A DNA stretch of 64,000 nt from assembly GCF_024171495.1 (NCBI RefSeq), contig NZ_JALJZW010000001.1, positions 496,001-560,000 of the forward strand, given 5' to 3'. The stretch is from Deinococcus sp. HSC-46F16 (GTDB lineage: Bacteria > Deinococcota > Deinococci > Deinococcales > Deinococcaceae). This document shows positions 1-15,154 of the stretch, piece after piece (position 1 is the first letter of the stretch; each line of letters opens with the position of its first letter). The translations under genes and the position numbers were made by a program. Under the pieces are notes generated by a model. The model was given only the letters and a program-made list of their open reading frames with translations. It searched no databases and was not told where the DNA came from.

Positions 1-849
1 GCCCGGCGCCGCCGCCACCCCCAGCGCCCGCGGCCCGGTATGCACATTCAGCACCGGGTTGACTCCCGCAAAGCCCGACCACACGACCGGGTGCCGCTGC
101 GAGATGGCCGCCAGCAGCGCGTCGGCGTCCTCGCGCACCGAGCCGTACAGCAGGCCGAGCCGCAGCGGGGTGCCCTCGCCGTGACGGGCGGTGACCTGCG
201 CGGCGACAGCCTCAATAGCCCCCTTGTACGACCGCGCCCGGCCCACGTTGGTGTAGATTGCGGCCTCCTTGTCCACCGTGATGACGGGCTTGAGGTTCAG
301 CAGCCCTCCCAGCGTGGCCTGCACGCGACCGATGCGCCCGCCCCGGCGCAGGTACTCCAGCGTCTCGATGGTGAAGTACAGCTCGGTTTCCTCGTGCGTG
401 TGCCGCACCCAGTCCAGGGCCGTCTCCAGCGACTCGCCCCGCTCGGCGGCCGTCGCGGCGGCGTGCACCTGAAAGGCCTGCGCCGCGCTGAGGGTCCGGG
501 TGTCGTGAATGGTGACGGGCACGTCCGGCACCAGTGCGAGCGCCTGCTCGGCGGCGTTGCGGCTGCCCGACAGCCCCGCGCTGATGGTGAGGGCCAGCAC
601 CGGGAGACCGCCCGCCCCCGCCGCCCGGTAGCCTGAGGCCCAGTCCTGCGGCGTGGGCTGGCTGGAGGTCGGGTGCGTGGGGTTGGTCTGAAGCTCCCGG
701 AACAGCCACTCCCGCGTGATCTCGCCCATGCGGTAGCTCTGGTCCCCGAAATTCAGGCTAAAGGGGGCGACAGGGACGGCATTCCTCAGGTCCGCGAAGG
801 CGTCGAGGCCGCCATCGGTCACCACGGCAAACTTGGGAGTCTGGGTCAT
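1..849 (-). CDS. DegV family protein (C-terminus cut by window edge)
   Basis: Reading leftward from an ATG at 849, the frame stays open to base 1, so the C-terminus is outside the window. The start [14 protein letters not shown], followed by a [16 protein letters not shown] stretch and [21 protein letters not shown], matches the DegV family, which binds a fatty acid and in Firmicutes supplies acyl groups to fatty acid kinase. The ATG overlaps the TGA of the upstream dehydrogenase gene by four bases (846-849), so the two are probably cotranscribed. The ligand role comes from the family, not from this sequence. Confidence 0.88.
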   Translation of the reverse strand, partial: MTQTPKFAVVTDGGLDAFADLRNAVPVAPFSLNFGDQSYRMGEITREWLFRELQTNPTHPTSSQPTPQDWASGYRAAGAGGLPVLALTISAGLSGSRNAAEQALALVPDVPVTIHDTRTLSAAQAFQVHAAATAAERGESLETALDWVRHTHEETELYFTIETLEYLRRGGRIGRVQATLGGLLNLKPVITVDKEAAIYTNVGRARSYKGAIEAVAAQVTARHGEGTPLRLGLLYGSVREDADALLAAISQRHPVVWSGFAGVNPVLNVHTGPRALGVAAAPG

Positions 850-1733
850 CGGATCTCCTGGTCGTTCATCTGCTCGATCAGTCTCAGAGCGGCGGTGTGG
901 TCCTCCCCGGCGCCCACCACCGTCGCGGCGGCGCGGAACAGGGCTTCGGTCTGCATCAGCACGGGCGCACTCGCCCCCGCCGCCCGCACCACGTCGGCGG
1001 CGATGCCCGCGTCCTTGGCGAGCAGCCCCAGCCCGAAAGTCACCGGAAACTCGCGCGTCAGCACCCGCTGACCGATCAGGTTCTCGGAGGCGTTGGAGCG
1101 GCCACTGCTCGCGTTGATGACCTCCAGCGCTCCTTCCACGTCCACCCCGGCCCGCGCCAGCGCCGCCAGTCCCTCGCCCGCCGCCCACAGGTTGACCGCC
1201 AGCAGCGCGTTGTTCACGGCTTTCACCGCGAAGCCCGCCCCGGTGCCGCCCACATGGACCACCTTGCCCGCGAAGGCGAGGTCGGGCCGGACCCGGTCCA
1301 GCACGTCCGCCTCCCCGCCCACCATCACAGTGAGGGTGCCCGCCTGTGCCCCGGCAGTGCCGCCGCTGACGGGCGCGTCGAGGAAAGCGACGGCCCGCTC
1401 GGCCAGCCACGCCGATTGCCGCCGCGCCGCCTCCGGGTGCCCGCTCGTGCAGTCCACCCAGACGGTGCCAGGGCGCAGGTCGGCTTCCAGCTCGGCCAGC
1501 ACCTCGTCCACCTCACGGCTGGTGGGCAGGCACGAAAAGATCACGTCGGCCCGCGCCGCACCGGAGAGGTGCGCCGCCTCGCTGCCGTGCTCGCGGGCGT
1601 GCGCGTCGGCTTTCGCGCCCGTGCGGTTCCACACCAGGGCGCGTCCCCCGGTGTCGCGGGCCTGCCGCGCGAGGTGGGCGGCCATCGGCGCTCCCATCGC
1701 GCCCAGACCCAGAAATGCGGTTGTTCGGCTCAT
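846..1733 (-). CDS. 3-hydroxyisobutyrate dehydrogenase-like NAD(P)-dependent oxidoreductase
   Basis: A 295-residue beta-hydroxyacid dehydrogenase. The Rossmann fingerprint GLGAMG lies at residues 9-14, the substrate motif [11 protein letters not shown] at about 119-129, and the probable catalytic lysine is K171 in VKAVNN. Length fits the family (about 290). Family members oxidise 3-hydroxyisobutyrate, 6-phosphogluconate or tartronate semialdehyde, and the substrate cannot be told here. A TAGCCT box ends 6 nt before the ATG, fitting a leaderless start. It overlaps degV by 4 nt. Confidence 0.85.
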   Translation of the reverse strand: MSRTTAFLGLGAMGAPMAAHLARQARDTGGRALVWNRTGAKADAHAREHGSEAAHLSGAARADVIFSCLPTSREVDEVLAELEADLRPGTVWVDCTSGHPEAARRQSAWLAERAVAFLDAPVSGGTAGAQAGTLTVMVGGEADVLDRVRPDLAFAGKVVHVGGTGAGFAVKAVNNALLAVNLWAAGEGLAALARAGVDVEGALEVINASSGRSNASENLIGQRVLTREFPVTFGLGLLAKDAGIAADVVRAAGASAPVLMQTEALFRAAATVVGAGEDHTAALRLIEQMNDQEIR

Positions 1734-1891
1734 CGTTTCAGGCTACGGGGTCGGCACCGGGAGGCCAGGATTCCTGAACCGGGTCCAGAAAGTGGGTGCA
1801 GCTCAGGTTGCCTGGACACGCCCGCCTTCATGAAGCCGTTCTTGAGTGCCCCCTCATGGCGTTTGACCGCCCAAACCGGGTACGGTGGTCC

Positions 1892-2410
1892 ATGCAAGCC
1901 GCCGAGCCGGTCAAAATCGAGCGCCACGACCTGCGGACCCGCGAGCACCACACCAACACCGGGGTGCGGCCAGTCGGCGTCTACCGTGAGCACGCCCACG
2001 GCCTCTTTGTGGCGCGGGAGTTTGTCGCCCACCCGCGCATCCGGCACTGGCAGGCGCACCTTCTCCCCGACCTGGGGCTGGTCGTGTGCCGCTACGACTT
2101 CCACGGTCTCCGCGAGCACGACTACTACCTCGACATCGCCACCGTGACCCGCGAGGGCGAGGTCTGGAGTGTGCACGACCACTACCTCGACCTGCTCGTC
2201 CATGACGGGATCGCCGCCGAGATCGTGGACACCGACGAGCTGCTGGCCGCCCACCGCGCCGGGTACATCAGCGCCGAAACGTGCCTGAGCGCCGTGACCG
2301 CCGCGCACGGGGTGCTGTCCGGTCTCGCCCGCGCCCGCTACGACCTGCACGCCTGGCTGGGCACGCGGGGGGTGGCGCTGGAGTGGCTGCCCGACTCCGT
2401 TCCCGCGTAG
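1892..2410 (+). CDS. DUF402 domain-containing protein
   Basis: A protein of about 172 residues starting MQAAEPVKIERHDL. The pattern of conserved aspartates and aromatics (LVVCRYDFH, YYLDIATVTREG, WSVHDHYLDLLVHDG, AEIVDTDEL) fits the DUF402/FomD-like fold, whose members are metal-dependent nucleotide phosphohydrolases. A longer frame begins at 1796, but the ATG at 1892 is preferred because a TACGGT box ends 5 nt before it and the homologous region begins there. The specific substrate is unknown. Confidence 0.75.
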   Translation: MQAAEPVKIERHDLRTREHHTNTGVRPVGVYREHAHGLFVAREFVAHPRIRHWQAHLLPDLGLVVCRYDFHGLREHDYYLDIATVTREGEVWSVHDHYLDLLVHDGIAAEIVDTDELLAAHRAGYISAETCLSAVTAAHGVLSGLARARYDLHAWLGTRGVALEWLPDSVPA

Positions 2411-2435
2411 GGGCAGTGGGGCGGTAGCCTGCCCC

Positions 2436-3149
2436 ATGCCTGCCGACCCCGCTGCCCAGGCCCGTCTGGAAGCCGCCCTGCCCGCCGCCCTCGCCCGCAT
2501 CGCGGCCACGCCCGGCGTCTACGCCGCCCTATGGTGCGGGAGCGCCGCGCGGGGAGAGGCCGACGAGCACAGCGACCTCGACGTCCACGCGCTGGTGGAA
2601 GGCGACCACCGCTGGCGGGGCAGCTTTGTGGTGGACGGCGTGCCCGTGGAGGTCTTCCACAACCCGGTCCGTAAGGTCCGCGCGATGTTCGCCGCGCCCG
2701 ACCACGCGACCGTCGCCATGTTCGCGCAGGGCCGCGCCGCCTTGCCCCACCCCGACCTCACCGCGCTGGTGGAGGAAGCGCGGGCCATCCATGCGGCAGG
2801 CCCGACCCCCCGACCGCCCACACCTGCCGAGCGGCACATGTGGGTGGACGAGGTGGTGGAGGCCCGCAGCCTGATGGGAGACGACCTGCACGCCCTGATC
2901 GCCCTGAATGCGGCTGGACGGCTGATGGGTGCCCTCTACGCGGCGCGGGGCTGGTGGGAGGTCAAGCCTCGTGCCTGGCTGCGCGACCTTGAACGGCACG
3001 CGGCGCCCGAGGCCGCCCTCCTGCGCCGCGTCCTGACGGCCTCCACATCCACCGAGCGGCAGGCTGCCTTGGAGGCCCTGGCCCTGGCCGTGCTGCCGGG
3101 TGGGCTGGCCTATGCCGAGAGCGCCACCGACCCCCAGCGCGTGCCCTGA
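2436..3149 (+). CDS. Nucleotidyltransferase domain protein
   Basis: A 237-residue protein with the polymerase-beta-type nucleotidyltransferase signature GSAARGEADEHSDLDV: G35-S36 and the metal-binding pair D47/D49. The rest is an alpha-helical substrate-binding part, as in aminoglycoside adenylyltransferase-like and MNT-type enzymes. A TAGCCT box ends 5 nt before the ATG. No HEPN partner gene is next to it, so a toxin-antitoxin role is not supported; the acceptor substrate is unknown. Confidence 0.75.
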   Translation: MPADPAAQARLEAALPAALARIAATPGVYAALWCGSAARGEADEHSDLDVHALVEGDHRWRGSFVVDGVPVEVFHNPVRKVRAMFAAPDHATVAMFAQGRAALPHPDLTALVEEARAIHAAGPTPRPPTPAERHMWVDEVVEARSLMGDDLHALIALNAAGRLMGALYAARGWWEVKPRAWLRDLERHAAPEAALLRRVLTASTSTERQAALEALALAVLPGGLAYAESATDPQRVP

Positions 3150-3152
3150 CCT

Positions 3153-4715
3153 TCAGGAAATGGGCAGTTCGGTCCGCGTGCCCGGCTCCAACGCGAGCAG
3201 CCGCCGCAACGGTTCTTCCCCATGCTTGAGCAGGTAGGTCAGGAAGTTCATCTCACGTTCCTGGGGCACGCCGCCCGGCAGCAGATGGCGCCTGAGCCGG
3301 GTGAGCTGCCGTGTCCGGTCGTCCTCCTGCCGGGCGAGGGCGCTCACGGCGAGACGCTGGAGGTGCCCCATCCGCGCGGTCGTGCGCGTGCGGGTCCGCT
3401 CGGCCGCGCCGACCAGCGTGGGGTCGAGGGCGCCCAGTTCATCCGCCAGTGCTCGCAACTCGGCGTCCAGCTTCGCGAGCCGCTCTGCCGAGGCCGCTGC
3501 TGCCCCCCGCTCCCGCGCCAGCGCCCGCCCCAGCACGCCCTCCGGGTCGGCCTGCACCTCGGCGGCCGTCGCGCCCAGCCGCGTGAGCAGCCGCGCCACA
3601 TTCGGCTCCAGCCATGTCACGCTCAGCCGGGGCCACAGCAGGGGCTGCTTCAGGCCGTGCAGCTCGTACACCCCGCCGAGTTGCGCTCCATACGCGATCT
3701 CGCCCGGCCCCACCACGAAGGCGAGGGTGGGCAGCAGCGCGTCTTGCACGACCGGGCGCAGCCCCGCCGCCGGGGTCAGCCGCGAGGGGTCGGCGGCGAG
3801 GAGGTCGAGCAGGGCCTCCCGGCTGTATTCCTGCGTCTCCGTGCTGAAGCGTCGTCCGTCAAACCTCAGCAGACGCCGCCCGCCGTCTTCCTCCTCCAGA
3901 AAGAGGTTGGTCGCCCCCGCCGGACGGCGAAGCTGCGGCTCGAAGCCCGCCGCGATCAACTGCTCGGCGGCGGCCTCGATGCGGGCGGGTCCGTCAAGGG
4001 GCCGCTCCAGTTCGTGGGCCAGGGTCGGGGCCATCCGCCGCGCCAGCGCCGGATGCAGCGGGTCGAGCACCAGCACGCCCGCCGGGGCGAGGAGGCTGTG
4101 AATCAGCCGGGCAAACACATCCGCCCACGAGCCGCCGCCCGTCACCGCCCGCGCGACCCGTGCCCGCACCGCCTCGCGGTATTCCGGAGCGGTGTCAAAG
4201 CGGTCAAGGAGCCCCTCCACCTCTGCCGTCCACTCTTCCCGCCAGCGCACCCGCCCCACGGGCACGCCCTCCGGCATGTCGAGGGTCAGCCGGTGCAACT
4301 CCTCCGCGTGGTCGAGCAGCGTCGTGGAGGCAACCTCCGCCGCGTCGTGGTCCTGGCTGGCGACCCAGTACACGGCGACCACCGGGGCGTCCTCACGGTG
4401 CAGGCGCCGGGCCAGCAGCGCGGCGTCGGCGCCCTTGTGGACGCTGTAGGCCGGACCCGTCAGCAGCCCCGCCTGCTGCCCGGTCACGACCACGCGTGAG
4501 GCGGGGTGCGCCAGCCGTTCCAACCACTCCTCGGCCTGGGCATCCAGTGTCCCCAGATCGCGGTGATACTCGCGCAGCGCCGCCGCCAGCGCCGCCCGGT
4601 CCACCTCCGGCCGGAGTTCCGAGGCCGCCCGGTCCAGATCGCCCAGCCCCAGGCGGAAGAAAGCGGGCAACTCGCCCGCCCGGTACGCCGCTGCGATGGT
4701 CTTGGTCACGTTCAC
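3153..4715 (-). CDS. bshC: Bacillithiol biosynthesis cysteine-adding enzyme BshC
   Basis: A protein of about 520 residues matching BshC, which adds cysteine to glucosamine-malate in the last step of bacillithiol synthesis. Features: an N-terminal Rossmann-like part with RVVVTGQQAGLLTGPAYSVHKGADA, then VVAVYWVASQDHDAAEVA, and a C-terminal coiled coil. The frame is open up to 5507, but the GTG at 4715 is the likely start because a TAGAAT -10 box (4724-4729) ends 8 nt upstream and homology begins there. A second GTG at 4709 is possible. A DinB-type protein, a family that includes bacillithiol S-transferases, lies at 10.1-10.7 kb. Confidence 0.9.
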   Translation of the reverse strand: MNVTKTIAAAYRAGELPAFFRLGLGDLDRAASELRPEVDRAALAAALREYHRDLGTLDAQAEEWLERLAHPASRVVVTGQQAGLLTGPAYSVHKGADAALLARRLHREDAPVVAVYWVASQDHDAAEVASTTLLDHAEELHRLTLDMPEGVPVGRVRWREEWTAEVEGLLDRFDTAPEYREAVRARVARAVTGGGSWADVFARLIHSLLAPAGVLVLDPLHPALARRMAPTLAHELERPLDGPARIEAAAEQLIAAGFEPQLRRPAGATNLFLEEEDGGRRLLRFDGRRFSTETQEYSREALLDLLAADPSRLTPAAGLRPVVQDALLPTLAFVVGPGEIAYGAQLGGVYELHGLKQPLLWPRLSVTWLEPNVARLLTRLGATAAEVQADPEGVLGRALARERGAAAASAERLAKLDAELRALADELGALDPTLVGAAERTRTRTTARMGHLQRLAVSALARQEDDRTRQLTRLRRHLLPGGVPQEREMNFLTYLLKHGEEPLRRLLALEPGTRTELPIS

Positions 4716-4738
4716 TGCTTTGGATTCTACAGTGGCGC

Positions 4739-5425
<687 letters not shown>

Positions 5426-5509
5426 GCCCGACAGTGTGCCACATCCGCCCTGGGGCGCGGCCCTCACCTCCGGCGTCCGCCTCCTCCCGTGTTACACTCC
5501 CTCCCACGC

Positions 5510-6274
5510 ATGACCGCCTCCCTGCCTCCCTCGCCCCTTCCCGGCGGGACCCGCCTCACGCTGTTCGACCTGCCGCTCGACGTGGTGACGCTGGAGCAGG
5601 CCCTCGACCTGCTGGGCGAGTGGATGTTCCGCGCCCCCCGCGCCCCGCACACCGTGGTCACCCTGAACCCCGAGTTCATCGTGCAGTCGCGCACCCAGCC
5701 CGAGTTCGTGGCGGCGATGCAGGCCGCCGACCTCGTGACCGCCGACGGGGTCGGCATCGTGTGGGCCGCCCGGCAAGTGCGTGGGCAGGAGGTGCCCCGC
5801 GCCCCCGGCTACGACCTCGTGCGCGGGCTGATGGAGCGGCACGGCCCCGAGTTGCGCGTCTTTTTCCTGGGGGCCAAGCCCGGCGTGGCCGAGCAGGCGG
5901 CCCAGAACGCGGCCCGTGATTTTGGCGTACAGGTCGCGGGCGTCCACCACGGCTACTTCGACTCCTCCGAGGACGGGCGGGTGGCCGATCTGGTGGGGGC
6001 GTCGGGAGCGCACCTTGTCCTCACGGCGATGGGCGCGGGCCGTCAGGAAATCTTCAACCAGTACTGGCGGCAGGTGCTGGGTGCCCCGGTCTTGATCGGC
6101 TGCGGCGGCGTCATCGACGTGCTGGCCGGAACCGCCGACCTCGCCCCCGCGTGGACGCGCAAACTGGGGGTCGAGTTCATCTGGCGGGTGGGCCTGGACC
6201 GCCGCCGCTGGCACCGGGTGCCCCGGCTGGCACAGTTCGTGCGGCTCGTGCTCGCCGAGCGGCGTCAGCGCTAG
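5510..6274 (+). CDS. WecG/TagA/CpsF family glycosyltransferase
   Basis: A 254-residue GT26-family enzyme. The family signature is clear: LTLFDLPLDVVTLEQAL, VTLNPEFIVQS, DLVTADGVGIVWAAR, FFLGAKPGVAEQAA and LVLTAMGAGRQEIF. These enzymes transfer ManNAc or ManNAcA to lipid-linked GlcNAc in wall polymer or exopolysaccharide synthesis at the inner face of the membrane. A TACACT -10 box lies at 5493-5498, 11 nt before the ATG. It is divergent from the Crp-like gene. The exact sugar cannot be told. Confidence 0.88.
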   Translation: MTASLPPSPLPGGTRLTLFDLPLDVVTLEQALDLLGEWMFRAPRAPHTVVTLNPEFIVQSRTQPEFVAAMQAADLVTADGVGIVWAARQVRGQEVPRAPGYDLVRGLMERHGPELRVFFLGAKPGVAEQAAQNAARDFGVQVAGVHHGYFDSSEDGRVADLVGASGAHLVLTAMGAGRQEIFNQYWRQVLGAPVLIGCGGVIDVLAGTADLAPAWTRKLGVEFIWRVGLDRRRWHRVPRLAQFVRLVLAERRQR

Positions 6275-6281
6275 GGGACGC

Positions 6282-6671
6282 TCAGCCCGACCCCTTGAGA
6301 CCCAGGTTCCCCGTGAAGGTTCCCTCCCAGGCGTTCAACACCCGGCCCCCGCGCACCAGCAGCACGGTGGGGTAGGCGCCCACCCGCAGCCGACGCGCAA
6401 ACGCCGTCGCCTCCGCCCCGCGCCACACGTTGACTCCGGCCGGGGCGGGGGCGGCAATCTCCTCCGCGTTCACCGCCCGCACCGGCAGCCCGGCGGCCAG
6501 CACCGCCCCCCACAGCGCCCCGAGGTCGCCGCAGTCGTGCGAGTAGATCACCACGATCTCGCGTTCGGCGGCCGTCCAGGGGTGGGCGGGCAGCGGCTCG
6601 CCCAGCCGCACCCGCGCGTCGGCGGGGGTGCCCAGGGCCAGCAGCAGGGTCAGCAAGGGCGCTCGCTTCAT
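6282..6671 (-). CDS. Exported thioredoxin-like protein, single cysteine
   Basis: A protein of about 129 residues with an N-terminal signal peptide (MKRAPLLTLLLALG then a TPADA cleavage region). The body (REIVVIYSHDCGDLGALWG ... AYPTVLLVRGGRVLNAWEGTF) has the thioredoxin-fold layout with a cis-proline-type YPT motif. There is only one cysteine where a CxxC would be, so disulfide exchange is doubtful. The ATG at 6671 is preferred because CATCAT lies 7 nt upstream; an in-frame ATG also exists at 6680. Confidence 0.6.
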   Translation of the reverse strand: MKRAPLLTLLLALGTPADARVRLGEPLPAHPWTAAEREIVVIYSHDCGDLGALWGAVLAAGLPVRAVNAEEIAAPAPAGVNVWRGAEATAFARRLRVGAYPTVLLVRGGRVLNAWEGTFTGNLGLKGSG

Positions 6672-6765
6672 CCCCGGCATGATGCCCGCCCGCCGCCCCG
6701 CCGCGCATGACAGCCGCGTGAGGCCCCCAGTCCGCAGGGGAAACCGGGGGCCACGGGCCGAAAGG

Positions 6766-9135
<2,370 letters not shown>

Positions 9136-9169
9136 GGGCAGTCCTCCTTGGGGAGCGGGCAGGGGCGGC

Positions 9170-9547
<378 letters not shown>

Positions 9548-9605
9548 GCCCGCCATGATAGGGGCTGGCCCTGCCCTCCGCGCAGGCTGGGCGCCACACT
9601 TGAGC

Positions 9606-10121
9606 TTAGGTGCTCACCCGGACCGCCCGTCCCTCCCCATCCAGCCGCCACACGTCCGGATTGCGCAGCCCCGCCCACCCCGCGTGGTCCAGCCCCAGCG
9701 CGAGGGCCAGCAGGTTGCCGTGCGTGAAGACCGCCGTGACGCCGCCGGGATCGCGGGCATCCTCCAGCGCCGCGAGGATGCGGGCGTGGGCCACCCGCCC
9801 CGACTCCCCACCCGGCAGCGCGAGGTCCGGGTCCGCGAAGCTCGCCTCCAGGTGGGTCATCCAGCCGGGCAGGTCCGCGCCGCTCAGCACCCGCTCGGTG
9901 AGCCGCCCGTCGGTCTCGACCGCCAGCCCCAGCCGAGCCGCCAGCGGCCGCGCCGTGTCCACCGCCCGCCGCCACGGACTGCTGACAATGCAGGTGATTC
10001 CGGCGTTCGCGAGGGTGACCGCCAGCCGCCGCGCCCCGGCCTCCCCGGCCGGGGTGAGGGCCGCGTCGGGAGCCTGTCCGGTCGCCTTCGCGTGCCGGAT
10101 CAGCAGGAGTTCGCCCGTCAA
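9606..10121 (-). CDS. Histidine phosphatase (phosphoglycerate mutase-like) family protein
   Basis: About 171 residues with the histidine phosphatase signature LLLIRHAKATG (RHG-like RHA), SSPWRRAVDTA and a second catalytic His in FTHGNLLALAL. Similar to SixA/CobC/PhoE-type phosphatases; the substrate is unknown. The best start is a TTG at 10121 that overlaps the TGA of the DinB gene in a TTGA arrangement (10118-10121), so translation is probably coupled. The frame extends upstream but without family similarity. Confidence 0.78.
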   Translation of the reverse strand: MTGELLLIRHAKATGQAPDAALTPAGEAGARRLAVTLANAGITCIVSSPWRRAVDTARPLAARLGLAVETDGRLTERVLSGADLPGWMTHLEASFADPDLALPGGESGRVAHARILAALEDARDPGGVTAVFTHGNLLALALGLDHAGWAGLRNPDVWRLDGEGRAVRVST

Positions 10122-10678
10122 GCCGACGCGTCCGGCTGCGGCGCGGGCGCGACGAGTTTGCGAATCAGGCGAATCTGGCCCCGGTGGTTGACCTCGTCCT
10201 CCATGACGTGAAACCACGCCCAGTGCTGGTTGGGAAAGTCGAAGCCCGGCACCGTGAGCCGCGAGGCCAGCCACGCGTCGTCCCGCTCGGCGAGGGCCGC
10301 CAGCGTGACCGCTCGGCTCTCCCGCAACTCGCCCAGCAGCGTCTCCAGGCTCTGCCCGGTGGGCGGAGGCGTGCCCTCGCGGCCCATGCTCAGGCCGCCC
10401 AGCAGCGCCGCGTCCCTCTCCGGGTCGAGGTCGCGCCCCTCCAGCGAAAAGAGGTGGTAGGTCCGCTCCACTGCCGCCATATGCGTCAGCAGCGCCCCGA
10501 TGGAGTTGCCGAAGCCGGGCGGCGTGGCCCAGAGCTGCTCGGTGTTCAGGCCCCGCACGTCGGCCAGGGTGGTCATCCGGGCGTAGTTCAGCATCTCGAC
10601 CAGCACCCCGATCTGCGGGGCATACCGCTCCTGGGGTTCGATACGGTACCAGCGTTGCCAGTCGGGAGCAGCGGTCAT
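10118..10678 (-). CDS. DinB superfamily protein (thiol S-transferase-like)
   Basis: A 186-residue four-helix-bundle protein. Probable metal ligands are H66 (LLTHMAAVE), D161 and H165 (FHVMEDEVNHRGQ). The acidic-x3-His spacing resembles mycothiol- and bacillithiol-dependent DinB enzymes. A TACACT box (10685-10690) ends 6 nt before the ATG, indicating a leaderless transcript. bshC in the same window means bacillithiol should be available, but a transferase activity is inference. Coupled to the phosphatase gene downstream. Confidence 0.8.
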   Translation of the reverse strand: MTAAPDWQRWYRIEPQERYAPQIGVLVEMLNYARMTTLADVRGLNTEQLWATPPGFGNSIGALLTHMAAVERTYHLFSLEGRDLDPERDAALLGGLSMGREGTPPPTGQSLETLLGELRESRAVTLAALAERDDAWLASRLTVPGFDFPNQHWAWFHVMEDEVNHRGQIRLIRKLVAPAPQPDASA

Positions 10679-10719
10679 GTCTGAAGTGTAATCTGAGGAT
10701 TGATCCCGACCACAAAGAA

Positions 10720-10748
10720 CCTCGGCCCCCCAAGGTGGGGAGCCGAGG
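10720..10748 (-). terminator. Intrinsic terminator after the CsbD-like gene
   Basis: A stem of CCTCGGC with GCCGAGG plus inner C/G pairs, followed on the minus strand by TTCTTTG. It lies just past the stop of the gene at 10762-11007 and before the DinB promoter. Confidence 0.7.
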
Positions 10749-10761
10749 CTGGTGGGGGAAC

Positions 10762-11007
10762 TCAGCGGCCGTCGCCGTCGGTGGCCTCGCGCTTGCCCTC
10801 GGCGTACTCGGCGTGCGCTTCAGCGTTGTGGCCTTCGGCCTTGGCGCGGTCCTTGGCGGCCTGCGCCTTGTCCTCCAGGTTGTCGGCGGTGCCCCCGAAG
10901 TGGCTGGCGACCTCGTGCCCGGCGGCGCGGGCGCGGTCGGCCCCCTCGTTGATCTTGGCCTTGGCCGCGTCGGCCAGGTTCCCCAGCGTGCTCTTGTCGT
11001 CACTCAT
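10762..11007 (-). CDS. CsbD-like small hydrophilic stress protein
   Basis: An 81-residue, cysteine-free, strongly charged helical protein rich in Ala, Lys, Asp and Glu, with repeats of the AKxKxxEGADRA and AQAAKDRAKAEGHNAEAHAE type. This fits CsbD-like or LEA-like stress proteins, which are linked to desiccation and general stress. There is a good AGGAGG ribosome site before the ATG, so it is a leadered gene unlike many neighbours. Assignment rests on composition rather than a specific motif. Confidence 0.6.
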   Translation of the reverse strand: MSDDKSTLGNLADAAKAKINEGADRARAAGHEVASHFGGTADNLEDKAQAAKDRAKAEGHNAEAHAEYAEGKREATDGDGR

Positions 11008-11281
11008 GCGTGAAACCTCCTGTGGATGGATTCCCGGTTGGGTAGGGCCAGCATCCCGCCCCGGCTCCCGCGCCGGGTGAAGCTCGAGTTTGCCGCTCGC
11101 TCATGGAACGGCGAGGTTGTCTCCCGATGGGGGACTCTCGCGGCCCCGTGCAGCAGGCGGAATGACCGCCCCAGGCCCTCCCAGCGCGGGAAACTTAGAG
11201 GCGTCAGAAAGCCGCCGACGCTCCCGCGCACTCCGCCACTGCCTGTTCCTCGGGGCAGGGGAGCGCTACAGTTGGGCCGTC

Positions 11282-12538
<1,257 letters not shown>

Positions 12539-12555
12539 GCCGGACAGCGGGCAGC

Positions 12556-12586
12556 GGGGCCGGGCGCGGGAGGGCGGCCCGGCCCC
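12556..12586 (+). terminator. Hairpin after icd, possible terminator
   Basis: A perfect 9-bp stem GGGGCCGGG with CCCGGCCCC around a 13-nt loop, 18 nt past the icd stop, followed by CGCCCTCTTTG. The U-tract is weak, so termination is only likely. Confidence 0.5.
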
Positions 12587-12610
12587 CGCCCTCTTTGCTA
12601 CCCTCGCTCC

Positions 12611-12826
12611 ATGACCCGCGTTTTCCTCGCCGCCGCCGGGGTGCTGCTGCTGGCCCTGCTCGCGCTCGCGCTGGTGTGGCTGGCCGGGCAACTGCTCGTC
12701 GGGCTGGGCTCGGTCGTCGTGGGCACCGCCCAGGTGCTGTGGCGGCTGCTGGGCTTCGTGGCGGCGGCCGGGTTCTTCGGCGGCCTGGCCTACTTCGTGG
12801 CGAGCGCGTGGCGGCCAGTGCGCTGA
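12611..12826 (+). CDS. Small membrane protein, unknown function
   Basis: A 71-residue protein that is almost entirely hydrophobic: one membrane segment at residues about 5-27 and a second at about 45-64, ending in a basic tail (SAWRPVR). No family is recognised. It lies between icd and the GNAT gene on the same strand, 5 nt before the latter, so it is probably translated from the same transcript. GC-rich codon use matches real genes here. Confidence 0.55.
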   Translation: MTRVFLAAAGVLLLALLALALVWLAGQLLVGLGSVVVGTAQVLWRLLGFVAAAGFFGGLAYFVASAWRPVR

Positions 12827-12831
12827 CCCGT

Positions 12832-13439
12832 ATGGAGTTGCGGCCCGCTACCCCCGCCGATAGGGCCGTCCTGTACCGCATCTGTCTGCAAACTGCTGAC
12901 AGCGGGGAAGACGGCACCCACCTCTACCGTGACCCGCTGCTCGTCGGCCACGTCTACGCCGGACCCTACCTGGCGTTCGTGCCCGAACACGCCCTCGTGC
13001 TGGAGGATGGGGAGGGCGTATGCGGGTACGTCCTCGGCGTGCTCGGTACCGCCGCCTTTGGCGCGCGGCTGGAGCGCGAGTGGTGGCCTGCGCTCCGGGC
13101 ACGGTACCTCGACCCGGCGAACGTGCCGCCGGAGGAGTGCACCCCCGACCAGCGCCTCGCGTACCTGATCCACCATCCGGCCACGCCTGCTGCGGACCTG
13201 CTCGCCCGGTACCCCTCCCACCTGCATATCGATCTGCTGCCGCGTGCGCAGGGTGAGGGGCCGGGGGCGACGCCTGCTCGACCACCTCTTCTCGTCGCTG
13301 CGGGAGGCGGGGTCGCCGGGCGTTCACCTGGGGGTGGGCGGGCGCAACCTCCGCGCCCAGGCCTTTGACCGGCGCGTCGGCTTCCACGAGTTGAGGCGGT
13401 CGCCGGGGGGGTGCCCTGCTGATGGGCCTGAGGCTGTAG
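12832..13439 (+). pseudogene. GNAT acetyltransferase with two apparent frameshifts
   Basis: The first frame (from ATG 12832) reads MELRPATPADRAVLYRIC ... HIDLLPRAQGEG, then leaves the GNAT fold. After a G5 run at 13263-13267 the next frame supplies the acetyl-CoA loop and the rest (GRRLLDHLFSSLREAGSPG, VHLGVGGRN, RVGFHEL). After a G7 run at about 13405-13411 a third frame gives the expected ending PGGALLMGLRL and a stop at 13437-13439. Removing one G from each run restores a typical GNAT of about 200 residues. This is either decay or homopolymer sequencing error. Confidence 0.75.
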
Positions 13440-13561
13440 TCGGTCCGCCGCGTGACGGGCGCTTCAGTTGAGAAAACAAAACCCGCTAGAATACCGGGCC
13501 GTGACGTGCGCCGCCCCCCGAGTCTGACCGCTCCCCGGCGCCCGGACACCCCGGAGGCTTC

Positions 13562-15094
<1,533 letters not shown>

Positions 15095-15154
15095 GGCGGT
15101 CAATGGAAGGCGGCCCCTGAGGAGTGTCCCTGGGGGCCGCCTCTTCATTCAGGG

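Noticed and set aside
2436..3149. MNT/HEPN toxin-antitoxin pair
   Set aside because: The nucleotidyltransferase domain is clear, but no HEPN gene lies next to it, and the protein has a longer C-terminal part than MNT antitoxins.
11090..11281. N-terminal extension of isocitrate dehydrogenase
   Set aside because: The frame is open but similarity starts at 11282, where a TACAGT box lies close upstream.
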